Source of the DNA: Cohnella xylanilytica
GTDB lineage: Bacteria > Bacillota > Bacilli > Paenibacillales > Paenibacillaceae
DNA: 58,272 nt
Assembly: GCF_014212175.1 (NCBI RefSeq)
Contig: NZ_JACJVR010000112.1
Coordinates: 1-58,272 of the forward strand
Direction of reading: 5' to 3'
The notes beneath the pieces are model-generated. The model searched no databases, had not been told where the DNA came from, and saw nothing but the letters and a program-made list of their open reading frames with translations. The position numbers and the translations under genes are program-made. This document shows positions 48,859 to 56,772 of the stretch, piece by piece; position 1 is the first letter of the stretch, and every line of letters begins with the position of its first letter.

Positions 48859-49965
48859 ATGAATAGAATGAAAAGCGTAACGAGTCTGCTTCTGGCGCTA
48901 GCGCTGCTTCTCGTCGCAGCGGGCTGCGGAGGGAACAACTCCGGCAACAACGAGCCTTCCGCGTCCCCGTCGCCTAGCGCGTCTCCGTCCGAATCGTCGG
49001 AGCCGTCCGCTTCCGCATCGCCCTCCGCGTCGGAGTCCCCCCAGCAACTGACGAAGGTCAAGTTTTCCGAGGTTATCCGTTCGATTTTCTACGCGCCGCA
49101 CTACGTCGCCATGTCGCAGGGCTTCTTCGAGAAGCAGGGCCTCGAGGTCGACATGAACACGGCCCAAGGATCCGACAAAGGCGCGGCCGCCCTCATCGCC
49201 GGTACCGCGGACATCTCGATGGTCGGCCCCGAGACGGCGATTTACATCCATAACCAGAAGGGCGACAAAACGCTGAAAATCTTCTATCAGCTGACGCTGA
49301 AGGACGGCTCCTTCCTGCTGTCCCGCGAGAAGCTGGATTCGTTCAAGTGGACCGACCTGACAGGCAAGAAGATCATCGGCTGGAGGCCCGGAAGCGCGCC
49401 GCAGATGGTGATGAACTCGACTCTTATCAAGGAGAAGGCGGAAGGAGCCGACGTCGTCACGAACATCGCGGCTCCGGCGATGGCGGGCGCGTTCGCGAGC
49501 GGCCAGGGCGACTTCATCCAGCTGTTCGAGCCGGTCGCCTCCACGCTCATCAAGGAGGGCAAAGCGTACTACGTCGCCTCGCTCGGGGAAGCGTTCGGCA
49601 AGTTCCCGGAGACGTCGTACGTCGCGACCTCCGATTATATCGCGAAGAATCCGGACGTCATCCAGCGGTTCGCGAACGCCGTCTCCGAAGGCACCAAGTG
49701 GCTGAGCACCGCGTCGGACGAAGAGATCGCCAAGGCGCTTAAGCCCTTTTTCGACGGGACGCCTGACGACATCATCATTCAGTCGATCAAGCGGTACAAG
49801 GATCAGGATACGTGGCCGGCGAAGCCGGAGCTTACCGCCGAACAGTTCGAGACGCTGCAGAGCGTGCTGATCGAAAACGGCGTGCTGAAGCCGGAGGAGA
49901 AGCTGGGCGACATGTCGGCCGTCGTGGATATGAGCTTCGTGAACAAGATCGGCGCGGCGGGGTGA
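48859..49965 (+). CDS. ABC transporter substrate-binding lipoprotein (SsuA/ThiY/NMT1-like)
   Basis: 368 residues. Lipobox LLVAAGC anchors the protein; a Ser/Pro/Glu-rich tether (PSASPSPSASPSES) of ~40 residues follows. The mature domain has the NMT1/SsuA pattern: SIFYAPHYVAMSQGFFEKQGLEVDMNTAQGSDKGAAALIAGTADISMVGPE and later WRPGSAPQMVMNSTL. Likely ligands are sulfonates, nitrate-like anions, pyrimidine precursors or similar; the sequence does not decide. It is the first gene of an importer operon with the ATPase 4 bp downstream. Confidence 0.92.
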   Translation: MNRMKSVTSLLLALALLLVAAGCGGNNSGNNEPSASPSPSASPSESSEPSASASPSASESPQQLTKVKFSEVIRSIFYAPHYVAMSQGFFEKQGLEVDMNTAQGSDKGAAALIAGTADISMVGPETAIYIHNQKGDKTLKIFYQLTLKDGSFLLSREKLDSFKWTDLTGKKIIGWRPGSAPQMVMNSTLIKEKAEGADVVTNIAAPAMAGAFASGQGDFIQLFEPVASTLIKEGKAYYVASLGEAFGKFPETSYVATSDYIAKNPDVIQRFANAVSEGTKWLSTASDEEIAKALKPFFDGTPDDIIIQSIKRYKDQDTWPAKPELTAEQFETLQSVLIENGVLKPEEKLGDMSAVVDMSFVNKIGAAG

Positions 49966-49969
49966 TCGC

Positions 49970-50779
49970 ATGACGGCCGCTCAGATCGAGATGCGGGAAG
50001 TAGGCCTTAGCTACTTCACGCCGAAGCAGGAGACGGAGGCTCTTCGCGACGTCCGGTTGACGGTCCGGGCGGGCGAATTCATCAGCATCGTGGGGCCGAG
50101 CGGCTGCGGGAAAAGCACGCTGCTCTCCCTCGTCTCCGGGATGCTGAAGCCGACGAAGGGGAAGGTGCTGATCGACGGCCAGGAGGTGACCGGCACATCC
50201 CCGAAGGTCGGCTACATGCTTCAGCAGGACCATCTGTTCGAGTGGCGGGATGTGTACGGCAATCTGCTGGTCGGGGCGGAGATTCGCCGCATGGACCGGG
50301 CGAAGGCGGAGCGCAAGGCGGCTGAGCTGATGGAGAGGTACGGGCTGGGCGGCTTCGCGCGCCACAGCCCCGCCCAGCTCTCCGGCGGCATGCGGCAGCG
50401 GGTCGCTCTCATCCGGACACTCGTCGCCGAGCCGGATATTCTGCTCTTAGACGAGCCGTTCTCGGCGCTCGACTTCCAGACGAGGCTGACGCTCGCGGAC
50501 GAGGTGCACCGGATCATCCGCGAGCAGGGCAAGACGGCGATTCTCGTCACGCACGACATTCCGGAAGCGATCGCGATGGCGGACCGGGTGCTCGTCATGT
50601 CGAAGCGCCCGAGCACGATCTCGTCCGAATACGAGATCCGGCTGAAGCCGGAAGGGGAAGGAGGGGAAGGTGACGGCGGGACTTTGACGCCTTGGTGCAA
50701 GAGGGAGGCGGCAGGGTTCCAGGCGTATTTCAATGCGATATGGAAGGAGCTGGAGGCGCATGTCGTTACTTCCGGTTAA
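49970..50779 (+). CDS. ABC transporter ATP-binding protein (TauB/SsuB-like)
   Basis: 269 residues. Walker A GPSGCGKST (~43-51), Q-loop in YMLQQDHLFEW, signature LSGGMRQR, Walker B ILLLDEPFSALD and the switch His in ILVTHDIPEAI are all intact. It should energise the importer with the neighbouring permease. The gene begins 4 bp after the binding protein and overlaps the permease by 20 bp. Confidence 0.95.
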   Translation: MTAAQIEMREVGLSYFTPKQETEALRDVRLTVRAGEFISIVGPSGCGKSTLLSLVSGMLKPTKGKVLIDGQEVTGTSPKVGYMLQQDHLFEWRDVYGNLLVGAEIRRMDRAKAERKAAELMERYGLGGFARHSPAQLSGGMRQRVALIRTLVAEPDILLLDEPFSALDFQTRLTLADEVHRIIREQGKTAILVTHDIPEAIAMADRVLVMSKRPSTISSEYEIRLKPEGEGGEGDGGTLTPWCKREAAGFQAYFNAIWKELEAHVVTSG

Positions 50780-51761
50780 GGAACGAGCGGAAGCGCGCGA
50801 CGGCGGGGCCGAACCGGCCGATTCCGCCGTCAAGCCCGCGGGATCGACCGAGCCGACCGATTCCGCCGTCAAGCCCGCGGGATCGACCGAGCCGACCGAT
50901 TCCGCCGTCAAGCCCGCGGGATCGACCGAGCCGGCCGCTTCTCCGTCCGCTTCGGCGGGCAAGCCGACGCCTGCTTATCGCGAATACTTGCGCGGCGAGC
51001 GGCGCGGCCGCTGGCTCGTCATCGTCTCGCGGATCGCGCTTCTCGTCGCGCTGCTCGCGCTATGGGAGCTGGCGGCCCGGCAGAAGTGGGTCGATTCGAT
51101 GCTGACGAGCAAGCCTTCGCAGCTGGCCGCTTCGTTCCGGGAGCTGGCGCTGCAGGGCGACCTGTGGAAGCACACCTGGACGACGGGGCTCGAGACGATC
51201 GTCGGCATCGCGGTATCCATGATCGCGGGCACGGCCATCGCGGTTTTGTTCTGGTGGTCGACCTACGCGTCCAAGGTACTCGAGCCGTACATCGTCGTGC
51301 TGAACGCCTTGCCCAAGGTCGCGCTCGGCCCGATCTTCTACATCTGGCTGGGCGACCGGTATTCCGTGTACGGCATGGCGGTGGCGATCTCGATCATCGT
51401 GACGATCATGATGATCGAGAACGGGTTCAAGGAGCTGGCGAAGACGAAGCTGAGGCTGATGGAATCGTTCGGAGCGACGAAGCTGCAGATGCTGCGGATG
51501 GTTATGCTCCCGGCCAGCGTGCCGAACTTCATCGCGACGCTGAAGGTGAACGTCGGGCTGACTCTTGTCGGCGTCGTCATGGGAGAGTTCCTATCCTCGA
51601 AGGCGGGGCTCGGGTACCTGATCATCTATGGGGGCCAGGTGTTCCAGATGAACCTCGTCATGGTCAGCGTCTGCATGCTCGCGCTTATGTCCGCCGTCCT
51701 ATACGGGGTCGTCAACGGGATTGGCCGGCTGCTGATGCGGAAGTATCAAGATGGAAGGTAA
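50760..51761 (+). CDS. ABC transporter permease (TauC/SsuC-like) with repeat-bearing N-terminus
   Basis: 333 residues from ATG 50760, which has AAGGAGCTGGAGG upstream and overlaps the ATPase gene by 20 bp. The membrane domain (~85-333) has about six helices and the EAA-like loop GFKELAKTKLRLMESFGATKLQMLRMVMLP. The first ~75 residues are unusual: a hydrophilic, cytoplasmic-looking tail with three copies of a 13-residue repeat (TDSAVKPAGSTEP), encoded by 39-bp DNA repeats. Typical SsuC-type permeases lack such a tail. Confidence 0.92.
   Translation: MSLLPVKERAEARDGGAEPADSAVKPAGSTEPTDSAVKPAGSTEPTDSAVKPAGSTEPAASPSASAGKPTPAYREYLRGERRGRWLVIVSRIALLVALLALWELAARQKWVDSMLTSKPSQLAASFRELALQGDLWKHTWTTGLETIVGIAVSMIAGTAIAVLFWWSTYASKVLEPYIVVLNALPKVALGPIFYIWLGDRYSVYGMAVAISIIVTIMMIENGFKELAKTKLRLMESFGATKLQMLRMVMLPASVPNFIATLKVNVGLTLVGVVMGEFLSSKAGLGYLIIYGGQVFQMNLVMVSVCMLALMSAVLYGVVNGIGRLLMRKYQDGR
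50820..50936. repeat. 39-bp in-frame tandem repeat within the permease gene, three copies
   Basis: Units begin at 50820, 50859 and 50898 and are nearly identical (GATTCCGCCGTCAAGCCCGC...). The period is a multiple of three, so each copy adds 13 residues to the N-terminal tail of the permease. Confidence 0.95.
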
Positions 51762-51897
51762 ACAAGGTGGCGAATGTGCCCCAGGCGGCACGGGGGGCGC
51801 AGGTAACGCTGGCGATGCAAGTGACAGAGGCGGTGGCGGTGCAATTAACGCATGTGAAGCAAGTTGCACGGTGGATGCAAGGAACGCAAGCACGCAA

Positions 51898-51922
51898 GAG
51901 GGCAGCCCGCCGGGCTGCCCTT
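51898..51922. terminator. Hairpin between the importer and the YdcZ-type transporter genes
   Basis: GGGCAGCCC / GGGCTGCCC with a three-base loop, flanked by AAGA and TTCC. It can serve both converging transcripts, though the T-tract is weak. Confidence 0.65.
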
Positions 51923-52014
51923 CCTAATGTATTGCGATCGTGCTTGGAGCCGGACGGATATCCCCGAATGGGAGTCATCCAGATACTCCCTTGCGCCCGC
52001 GGTGCAGCGCCGGG

Positions 52015-52446
52015 TCAGCCCTTCAGCTTGTACACGACGACGCCGGCGATCATGATGGCCAGCCCGATCAGCTTGTTGAAGGTGAACGGCAGCTTCGGGG
52101 CGCCGAACAAGCCCAGGCTGTCGATGAGGATCGCCACGAGCAGCTGCGCGATCAGAATGACGGCGACTCCGAAGCCTGAGCCGAGCGACAGAATCGACTT
52201 CATGACGGTGAAGACGATCATAACGCCCATCGCGCCGCCGAGCAGGTACAGCTTGTTGACCGAGTGCAGCCTGGCGAGGCTCCCGTCCCGGACGAACCAG
52301 AAGATCAGAAGCGCCACGACGAAGCCGGAACCGTGCACGAGAGCGTTCGTGATCCAGAAGCCGACCTTCTCGCTGACCCGGGCGTTGAATACGCTTTGCA
52401 CCGAGATGAACAGCCCCGCGAACACCGCGTAGAGTACTCCAGCCAT
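52015..52446 (-). CDS. DMT-superfamily transporter of the YdcZ (DUF606) type
   Basis: 143 residues with four to five hydrophobic helices. The N-terminus (VFAGLFISVQSVFNARVSEKVG) and the repeated GLAIMIAGVVVYKLKG C-terminus match DUF606/DMT_YdcZ proteins, which are half-size members of the drug/metabolite transporter family and probably dimerise. The substrate is unknown. It lies 28 bp downstream of a Crp-family gene on the same strand, so the regulator probably controls it. Confidence 0.88.
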   Translation of the reverse strand: MAGVLYAVFAGLFISVQSVFNARVSEKVGFWITNALVHGSGFVVALLIFWFVRDGSLARLHSVNKLYLLGGAMGVMIVFTVMKSILSLGSGFGVAVILIAQLLVAILIDSLGLFGAPKLPFTFNKLIGLAIMIAGVVVYKLKG

Positions 52447-52474
52447 TTTTTCTCCCCCTTAAATCCAAGTCCCC

Positions 52475-53173
52475 TCAGTTGTACAGCAAACCCTCCGCGA
52501 GCTTCTTCAACCGCTCGACATCCCGAATGCCGATCGCGCCGCGCCTTCTCTCGATCATGCCGTCGGCCGCGAACTGCGCGAGAATCCGGTTCAGATGCCG
52601 GTAGCTCGTGCCGATCAGCTCGGCGAGCTCCAGCAGCTTCGGCGTCCGAATCTCCCCGACCCTAACTCCCGGATTCTCACCGGAAGTGACCGACAGCAAG
52701 TAGCTGGCGACCCGGTTCTCGACCGGATACGTCAGGTTCAAGCTTAGCGTGTTGGAGTTGGTGTACAGCTTGTGGGCGATGTGCTTCATCATGTAACGGA
52801 GCCACGCGGGATCGTGAGACGAGGTCTCCGTCAACTGCTCGTAGGAGATGACGAGCATTAGGCAATCCGTGAGAGTCTCGACGGAACAACGGGGAGGGTA
52901 ACCGGTCGCCCACTCCACGTCGCCGATAATGCCGAGAGGCTCGTAGAAGCGAAGGAGCACCGACTTGCCGTTGGGCAGCATCGAATACACCTTCAACTTG
53001 CCGCGAACGAGGATATACAGATGGCTCATGGAGCTGCCCGCGGAGCAGATCAACTCGCCTTTGTCGTAGGCGTACAAGCTCATCTTGGCGATCATGCGCT
53101 CCCCGCAGATGCCGTCCAACCCGAATTCGCGGACGTAACGGGCGGTCGCGTCGGGGTGAGTGATTTTCCTCAT
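52475..53173 (-). CDS. Crp/Fnr-family regulator (YeiL-like)
   Basis: 232 residues. The cyclic-nucleotide-binding-like fold covers ~20-125 (GELICSAGSSMSHLYILVRGKLKVYSMLPNGKSVLLRFYEPLGIIGDVEW), then a long helix and the Crp-type winged helix (~165-228, TPKLLELAELIGTSYRHLNRILAQFAADGMI). The Cys set of Fnr is absent, so it does not carry a canonical 4Fe-4S sensor. The gene is followed by the YdcZ-type transporter. A perfect palindrome GGACATATGTCC lies 60 bp upstream and may be its own operator. Confidence 0.9.
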   Translation of the reverse strand: MRKITHPDATARYVREFGLDGICGERMIAKMSLYAYDKGELICSAGSSMSHLYILVRGKLKVYSMLPNGKSVLLRFYEPLGIIGDVEWATGYPPRCSVETLTDCLMLVISYEQLTETSSHDPAWLRYMMKHIAHKLYTNSNTLSLNLTYPVENRVASYLLSVTSGENPGVRVGEIRTPKLLELAELIGTSYRHLNRILAQFAADGMIERRRGAIGIRDVERLKKLAEGLLYN

Positions 53174-53232
53174 GGTCGTCTCTCCTCGTTCCTTGCCGCT
53201 TCATTGTAGGGGAGTCGGTTCCCGCGGCAAAA

Positions 53233-53244
53233 GGACATATGTCC
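53233..53244. promoter_or_regulatory. Perfect palindrome upstream of the Crp-family gene
   Basis: GGACATATGTCC, 60 bp before the regulator start codon, in the short divergent space shared with the SPFH gene. It could bind the regulator itself; the sequence differs from the classical TGTGA-N6-TCACA site. Confidence 0.4.
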
Positions 53245-53332
53245 CATTCATACCACGATTGTCGTCAAAAGGGTAGATCGAGACGGCGCATCCGAAAAAT
53301 CGCCGCAGGGGGTGGAAATCCGTTTCCAAAAG

Positions 53333-53351
53333 TGATATCATATAAATATCA
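53333..53351. promoter_or_regulatory. AT-rich inverted repeat before the SPFH gene
   Basis: TGATAT (53333-53338) and ATATCA (53346-53351) are inverted arms around an AT-rich centre, 27 bp before the SPFH start codon and overlapping any promoter there. The ribbon-helix-helix protein encoded downstream is one candidate binder. Confidence 0.35.
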
Positions 53352-53377
53352 AAATTATATAAAGGGGCGCTTTCAGG

Positions 53378-54250
53378 ATGACTACGACCAAAGCTTGGCA
53401 CACGAACGGATTTCTCGCGTTGCTCGTCTCGCTTGCTTCCCTCGCTGGAGCTATCGCGCTGTTCATCGCCGGGGGCGATGAGGCCGAACCGAACGGGTTG
53501 ATGATCGCGGCGGGCGTGCTTCTCGTCCTTCTGTTCTTCGTCCTCCTCACCTCGCTCACGATCGTGCAGCCGAATCAAGCGAAGGTCGTCACCTTCTTCG
53601 GACGGTACAAAGGAACGATCACCCAGAGCGGCCTATGGATGGTCATGCCGTTCACGAACAAGACGAAGGTGTCGCTCAAGGTGCGCAACTTCAATAGCCA
53701 GACGCTGAAGGTGAACGACGCGGAGGGCAATCCGATCGAGATCGGCGCCGTCGTCGTGTTCAAGGTGGTCGACACGGCGAGGGCGGTGTTCGAGGTCGAC
53801 AACTACGAACGGTTCGTAGAGATTCAGAGCGAGACGGCCATTCGGCACATCGCCGCCCATTACGCCTACGACACGTTCGCGGACGATCAGGCGCCTTCCC
53901 TGCGCGGCAACGCCGACGAGGTGGCGGCGGAGCTGTCCAAGGAGCTGCAGGCGAGGCTGACCGTCGCAGGCGTCGAGGTGATCGAGACGCGGATTACCCA
54001 TCTGGCGTACGCGCCGGAGATCGCGAGCGCCATGCTGCAGCGACAGCAAGCGATCGCCATTATCGCCGCCAGGCAGAAGATCGTGGAGGGCGCGGTGGCC
54101 ATCGTGGATTCCGCCTTGCGGCAGCTCGTGGAGAACGGAGTCGAACTGGATGCGGAGCGGCGCGCGGCGATGATCAACAACCTGCTCGTCGCGATCGTCT
54201 CCGACAAGGCGGCGACTCCGTTCATCAACACGGGGACGCTGTACGGTTGA
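53378..54250 (+). CDS. SPFH/band 7 (stomatin-prohibitin) membrane protein
   Basis: 290 residues. Two hydrophobic helices (~12-32, ~40-60) are followed by the SPFH core: VQPNQAKVVTFFGRYKGTITQSGLWMVMPFTNKTKVSLKVRNF, IEIGAVVVFKVVDTARAVFEV, FVEIQSETAIRHIAAHYAYD, and a helical ARLTVAGVEVIETRITHLAYAPEIASAMLQRQQA region. Such proteins assemble membrane microdomain scaffolds. The next gene, 13 bp on, encodes an Arc-like protein, a recurrent pairing. No ribosome binding site of the strongest type is seen; AGG lies close to the ATG. Confidence 0.92.
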   Translation: MTTTKAWHTNGFLALLVSLASLAGAIALFIAGGDEAEPNGLMIAAGVLLVLLFFVLLTSLTIVQPNQAKVVTFFGRYKGTITQSGLWMVMPFTNKTKVSLKVRNFNSQTLKVNDAEGNPIEIGAVVVFKVVDTARAVFEVDNYERFVEIQSETAIRHIAAHYAYDTFADDQAPSLRGNADEVAAELSKELQARLTVAGVEVIETRITHLAYAPEIASAMLQRQQAIAIIAARQKIVEGAVAIVDSALRQLVENGVELDAERRAAMINNLLVAIVSDKAATPFINTGTLYG

Positions 54251-54263
54251 CGGGTGCGGGACT

Positions 54264-54473
54264 ATGGCTAGGGAGAAGAAGGCGTTCCCGCTCCGGCTGG
54301 ACGCCGAACTGCACCGCGCGATCGAGAAGTGGGCGGAAGACGAGTTCCGCAGCGTGAACGGCCATATCGAATATTTGCTGCGAGAAGCGCTGCGCAAGGC
54401 GGGGCGGCTGCCCTCCCGGGCGCTGCCGGCGAAGGACGAAGCGGCGGAAGATTCGAACGGGGAGGCCCGATAA
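54264..54473 (+). CDS. Arc-type ribbon-helix-helix protein
   Basis: 69 residues. FPLRLDAELHRAIEKWAEDEFRSVNGHIEYLLREAL has the strand and two helices of the Arc/MetJ fold, with the RSVN turn seen in Arc itself; the C-terminal ~25 residues are flexible. It should dimerise and bind DNA through the N-terminal strand. It is 13 bp after the SPFH gene and co-transcribed with it. It may autoregulate the pair or link the scaffold to DNA; both ideas are inferred. Confidence 0.85.
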   Translation: MAREKKAFPLRLDAELHRAIEKWAEDEFRSVNGHIEYLLREALRKAGRLPSRALPAKDEAAEDSNGEAR

Positions 54474-54504
54474 CCCCGGCCGCTAATGCGGTGAATCGCA
54501 AGAA

Positions 54505-54555
54505 GAAGAGGCTCCTCCGACGCGCAAGGCGCGCGAGAGGGAGCCTCTTTCTCTC
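54505..54555 (+). terminator. Terminator of the SPFH-Arc operon
   Basis: AAGAGGCTCC / GGAGCCTCTT with an inner CGCGC / GCGCG pair is followed by TCTCTC; the A-rich side also suggests weak function on the other strand. Confidence 0.85.
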
Positions 54556-54637
54556 GATGCTCGGGACATTCGCCTTTTCACGCCGAAAGTGGCAAAATAA
54601 AGAGAAACGCATAGATCGTAATCAAGGGGGGAGAACC

Positions 54638-55276
54638 ATGGCGAATACCTATGTCTACAGCCGCAGGGAAGAAGTGGCCAACGCCGTTACGCATGGGATC
54701 GGAGCGCTGCTCAGCGTCGCAGCCTTGGCGTTGCTCGTCGTCTACGCGAGCCTGAAGGGGACGGCCTGGCACGTGACGAGCTTCACGATTTACGGGGCGA
54801 CGATGCTTATGCTCTATACGGCGTCGACGCTGGTGCATTCGTTCCGCGAAGGGAAGATCAAGGATCTGTTCGAGACGCTCGATCATTCGTGCATCTATCT
54901 GTTCATCGCCGGAACGTATACGCCGATCATGCTGACGGTGCTGCGGGGCCCGCTCGGCTGGAGTCTGTTCGGGATCGTCTGGGGCATCGCGGTCGCGGGC
55001 GTCGTGTTCAAGGCGTTCTTCACTAAGCGGTTCCTCTTCTTATCCACGCTGTTCTACGTCCTGATGGGCTGGATGGTCGTCTTCGCCTGGGGTCCCTTGC
55101 AGGAAGCGCTGCAGCCGGGAGGCCTTCGCCTGCTGGTGGCCGGCGGCATCTTGTATACGCTCGGTTCCGTATTCTACGTCTGGCGCGCGTTCCGGTATCA
55201 CCATGCCGTATGGCACGTCTTCGTCGTCGCCGGTTCGGCGTGCCACTTCTTCGCCATTCTGCTGTACCTCCTGTAG
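54638..55276 (+). CDS. Hemolysin III / PAQR-family membrane protein
   Basis: 212 residues with seven hydrophobic helices. The family signature residues are present: REEVANAVTHGIGALLS at the N-terminus, STLVHSF, DHSCIYLFIAGTYTP and the C-terminal HHAVWHVFVVAGSACHFFAI. Family members (YqfA, YplQ) are related to PAQR receptors with a zinc site formed by the conserved His residues; a haemolytic role is a historic label only. AAGGGGGGAG precedes ATG 54638. Confidence 0.92.
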   Translation: MANTYVYSRREEVANAVTHGIGALLSVAALALLVVYASLKGTAWHVTSFTIYGATMLMLYTASTLVHSFREGKIKDLFETLDHSCIYLFIAGTYTPIMLTVLRGPLGWSLFGIVWGIAVAGVVFKAFFTKRFLFLSTLFYVLMGWMVVFAWGPLQEALQPGGLRLLVAGGILYTLGSVFYVWRAFRYHHAVWHVFVVAGSACHFFAILLYLL

Positions 55277-55279
55277 GAG

Positions 55280-55570
55280 TCAGGGCCACCTCGCGAGAAC
55301 GGCCGCCAGCTTGCTGGTGAGCACGGGGATCAAGTCGCCGAGCGTTCCGACGAACGGAGTCGGCTGGAGCTTGCCGCGGTGGTTCGCGACGCTGAGGAGG
55401 TAGCCGTTCTTCTTGAATTCGGTGAACAGCGCCCGGGTCACTTCTTCGTCCTTCTCTTTGGAATAGACGACCAGTTGGGACTGCTGCACCCTTACGAGCA
55501 GATGGGTGAATTGCATGGAGTGCAGGTTGTACTGCAGGAATGTGTGCGCAAGATGCAGAGACAAACTCAT
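55280..55570 (-). CDS. Conserved small hypothetical protein
   Basis: 96 residues, soluble, with a mixed alpha/beta pattern (LHSMQFTHLLVRVQQSQLVVYSKEKDEEVTRALFTEFKKNGYLLSVANHRGK). It reads like a compact ferredoxin-like fold and is not low complexity. GGGAGG lies upstream of ATG 55570 at a rather long spacing. It converges on the hemolysin III gene with only 3 bp between stop codons. No family is recognised. Confidence 0.7.
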   Translation of the reverse strand: MSLSLHLAHTFLQYNLHSMQFTHLLVRVQQSQLVVYSKEKDEEVTRALFTEFKKNGYLLSVANHRGKLQPTPFVGTLGDLIPVLTSKLAAVLARWP

Positions 55571-55853
55571 CGTTCGAACAGCCTCCCAAGAAATGTTGGA
55601 ATTCGTCCGATTACTCCATCTAGGCGGGTTATGGAATTGTGCAACCGAGGAATCGGCGGATGGGGCCTTGCGATTGGGTCGTCATGCCGAGGGGCGTAAT
55701 GAGGTCAATCCAATTATACAAATGAATGGGAATCCGTCAAAGGGATTTTTTTGGGCTGTCGTTATTGCGATAATCGGATTTGGTTGAATAGATGTTGAAT
55801 AGATTGCAAGATTCCGCTAAGGCATCGAGTCTGATCATAAGGAGGCGATCCCG

Positions 55854-56750
55854 TTGATCGAAGTGGGACTGGCCGGCTGGGGCGACCACGACAGCCTGTA
55901 TTCCGGCGGCGTCAAGGCGAAGGACAAGCTCTCGGAATACGGGCGGCACTTCCCGCTCGTCGAAGTGGACAGCTCGTTCTACGCGATCCAGCCTCCCGAG
56001 AGAATGGCGAAGTACGCGGAGGAGACGCCTCCAACGCTTGGCTTCGTCGTCAAAGCCTATCAGGAGATGACCGGTCACCAGCGGGGAAAACCGTACTACC
56101 CGGAGCCGGAGCCGATGTACGCGGCGTTCCGGGAATCGCTCGCGCCGATGATCCGCGCGGGCAAGCTGCGGGCCGCCCTGTTCCAATACCCGCCGTGGTT
56201 CGACTGCACCCGCGAGAACGTGAACCTGCTGCGGCTCACCCGGCAGCGCATGGACGGCATTCCCTGCGCGCTGGAATTCCGGCACCAGAGCTGGTTCCGG
56301 CCGGAGTACCGCGAGCGGACGCTCGAGTTCATGAGGGAGCAAGGCTGGATTCACAGCGTGTGCGACGAGCCGCAAGCGGGGGAAGGATCGGTTCCGACCG
56401 TGCTGGAGGCGACGGACCCGTCGTATACGATCGTCCGGATGCACGGCCGCAACGAGTCGGGCTGGAACCAGGGCGGCAAGCCGAACTGGCGCGAGGTCCG
56501 CTATCTGTACCGGTATAACCGGCGGGAGCTGGAGGAGTGGCGCGAGAGGCTGGCCGTGCTGGAAGGGCAGTCCGGGACGATCGGCGTCATCTTCAACAAC
56601 AACTCCGGCGGGGACGCCGCCGACAATGCCAAAGAGATGATGAGCCTGCTCGGCCTTCGCACGCCGGAGGGACGGGATCCGCTGGAGCGGGACGAGCCGT
56701 CCGCTTCGACGGAGCCGGAGCCCGAGCAGCTCGACTTGTTCGACTTGTGA
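55854..56750 (+). CDS. DUF72-family protein with a C-terminal clamp-binding-like motif
   Basis: 298 residues starting at TTG 55854 after AAGGAGGCGATC. The TIM-barrel family DUF72 is marked by EVGLAGWGDHDSLY, FPLVEVDSSFYAIQP, GFVVKAYQEMTGH, ALEFRHQSWF and FNNNSGGDAADNA. The chemistry is unproven; a nuclease or nucleic-acid role has been suggested for the family. The protein ends EQLDLFDL, which matches the beta-clamp-binding consensus QL(S/D)LF, suggesting contact with DnaN. It is followed 22 bp later by an MFS gene. Confidence 0.88.
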   Translation: MIEVGLAGWGDHDSLYSGGVKAKDKLSEYGRHFPLVEVDSSFYAIQPPERMAKYAEETPPTLGFVVKAYQEMTGHQRGKPYYPEPEPMYAAFRESLAPMIRAGKLRAALFQYPPWFDCTRENVNLLRLTRQRMDGIPCALEFRHQSWFRPEYRERTLEFMREQGWIHSVCDEPQAGEGSVPTVLEATDPSYTIVRMHGRNESGWNQGGKPNWREVRYLYRYNRRELEEWRERLAVLEGQSGTIGVIFNNNSGGDAADNAKEMMSLLGLRTPEGRDPLERDEPSASTEPEPEQLDLFDL

Positions 56751-56772
56751 CGGAGGAGAGAGAGACGACCCG

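Noticed and set aside
55722..55787. 21-codon frame encoding a hydrophobic peptide (starts MNGNPSKGFFWAVV)
   Set aside because: It looks like a tiny membrane peptide, but there is only a poor ribosome binding site, no terminator and no antisense partner, unlike the toxin at 34500.
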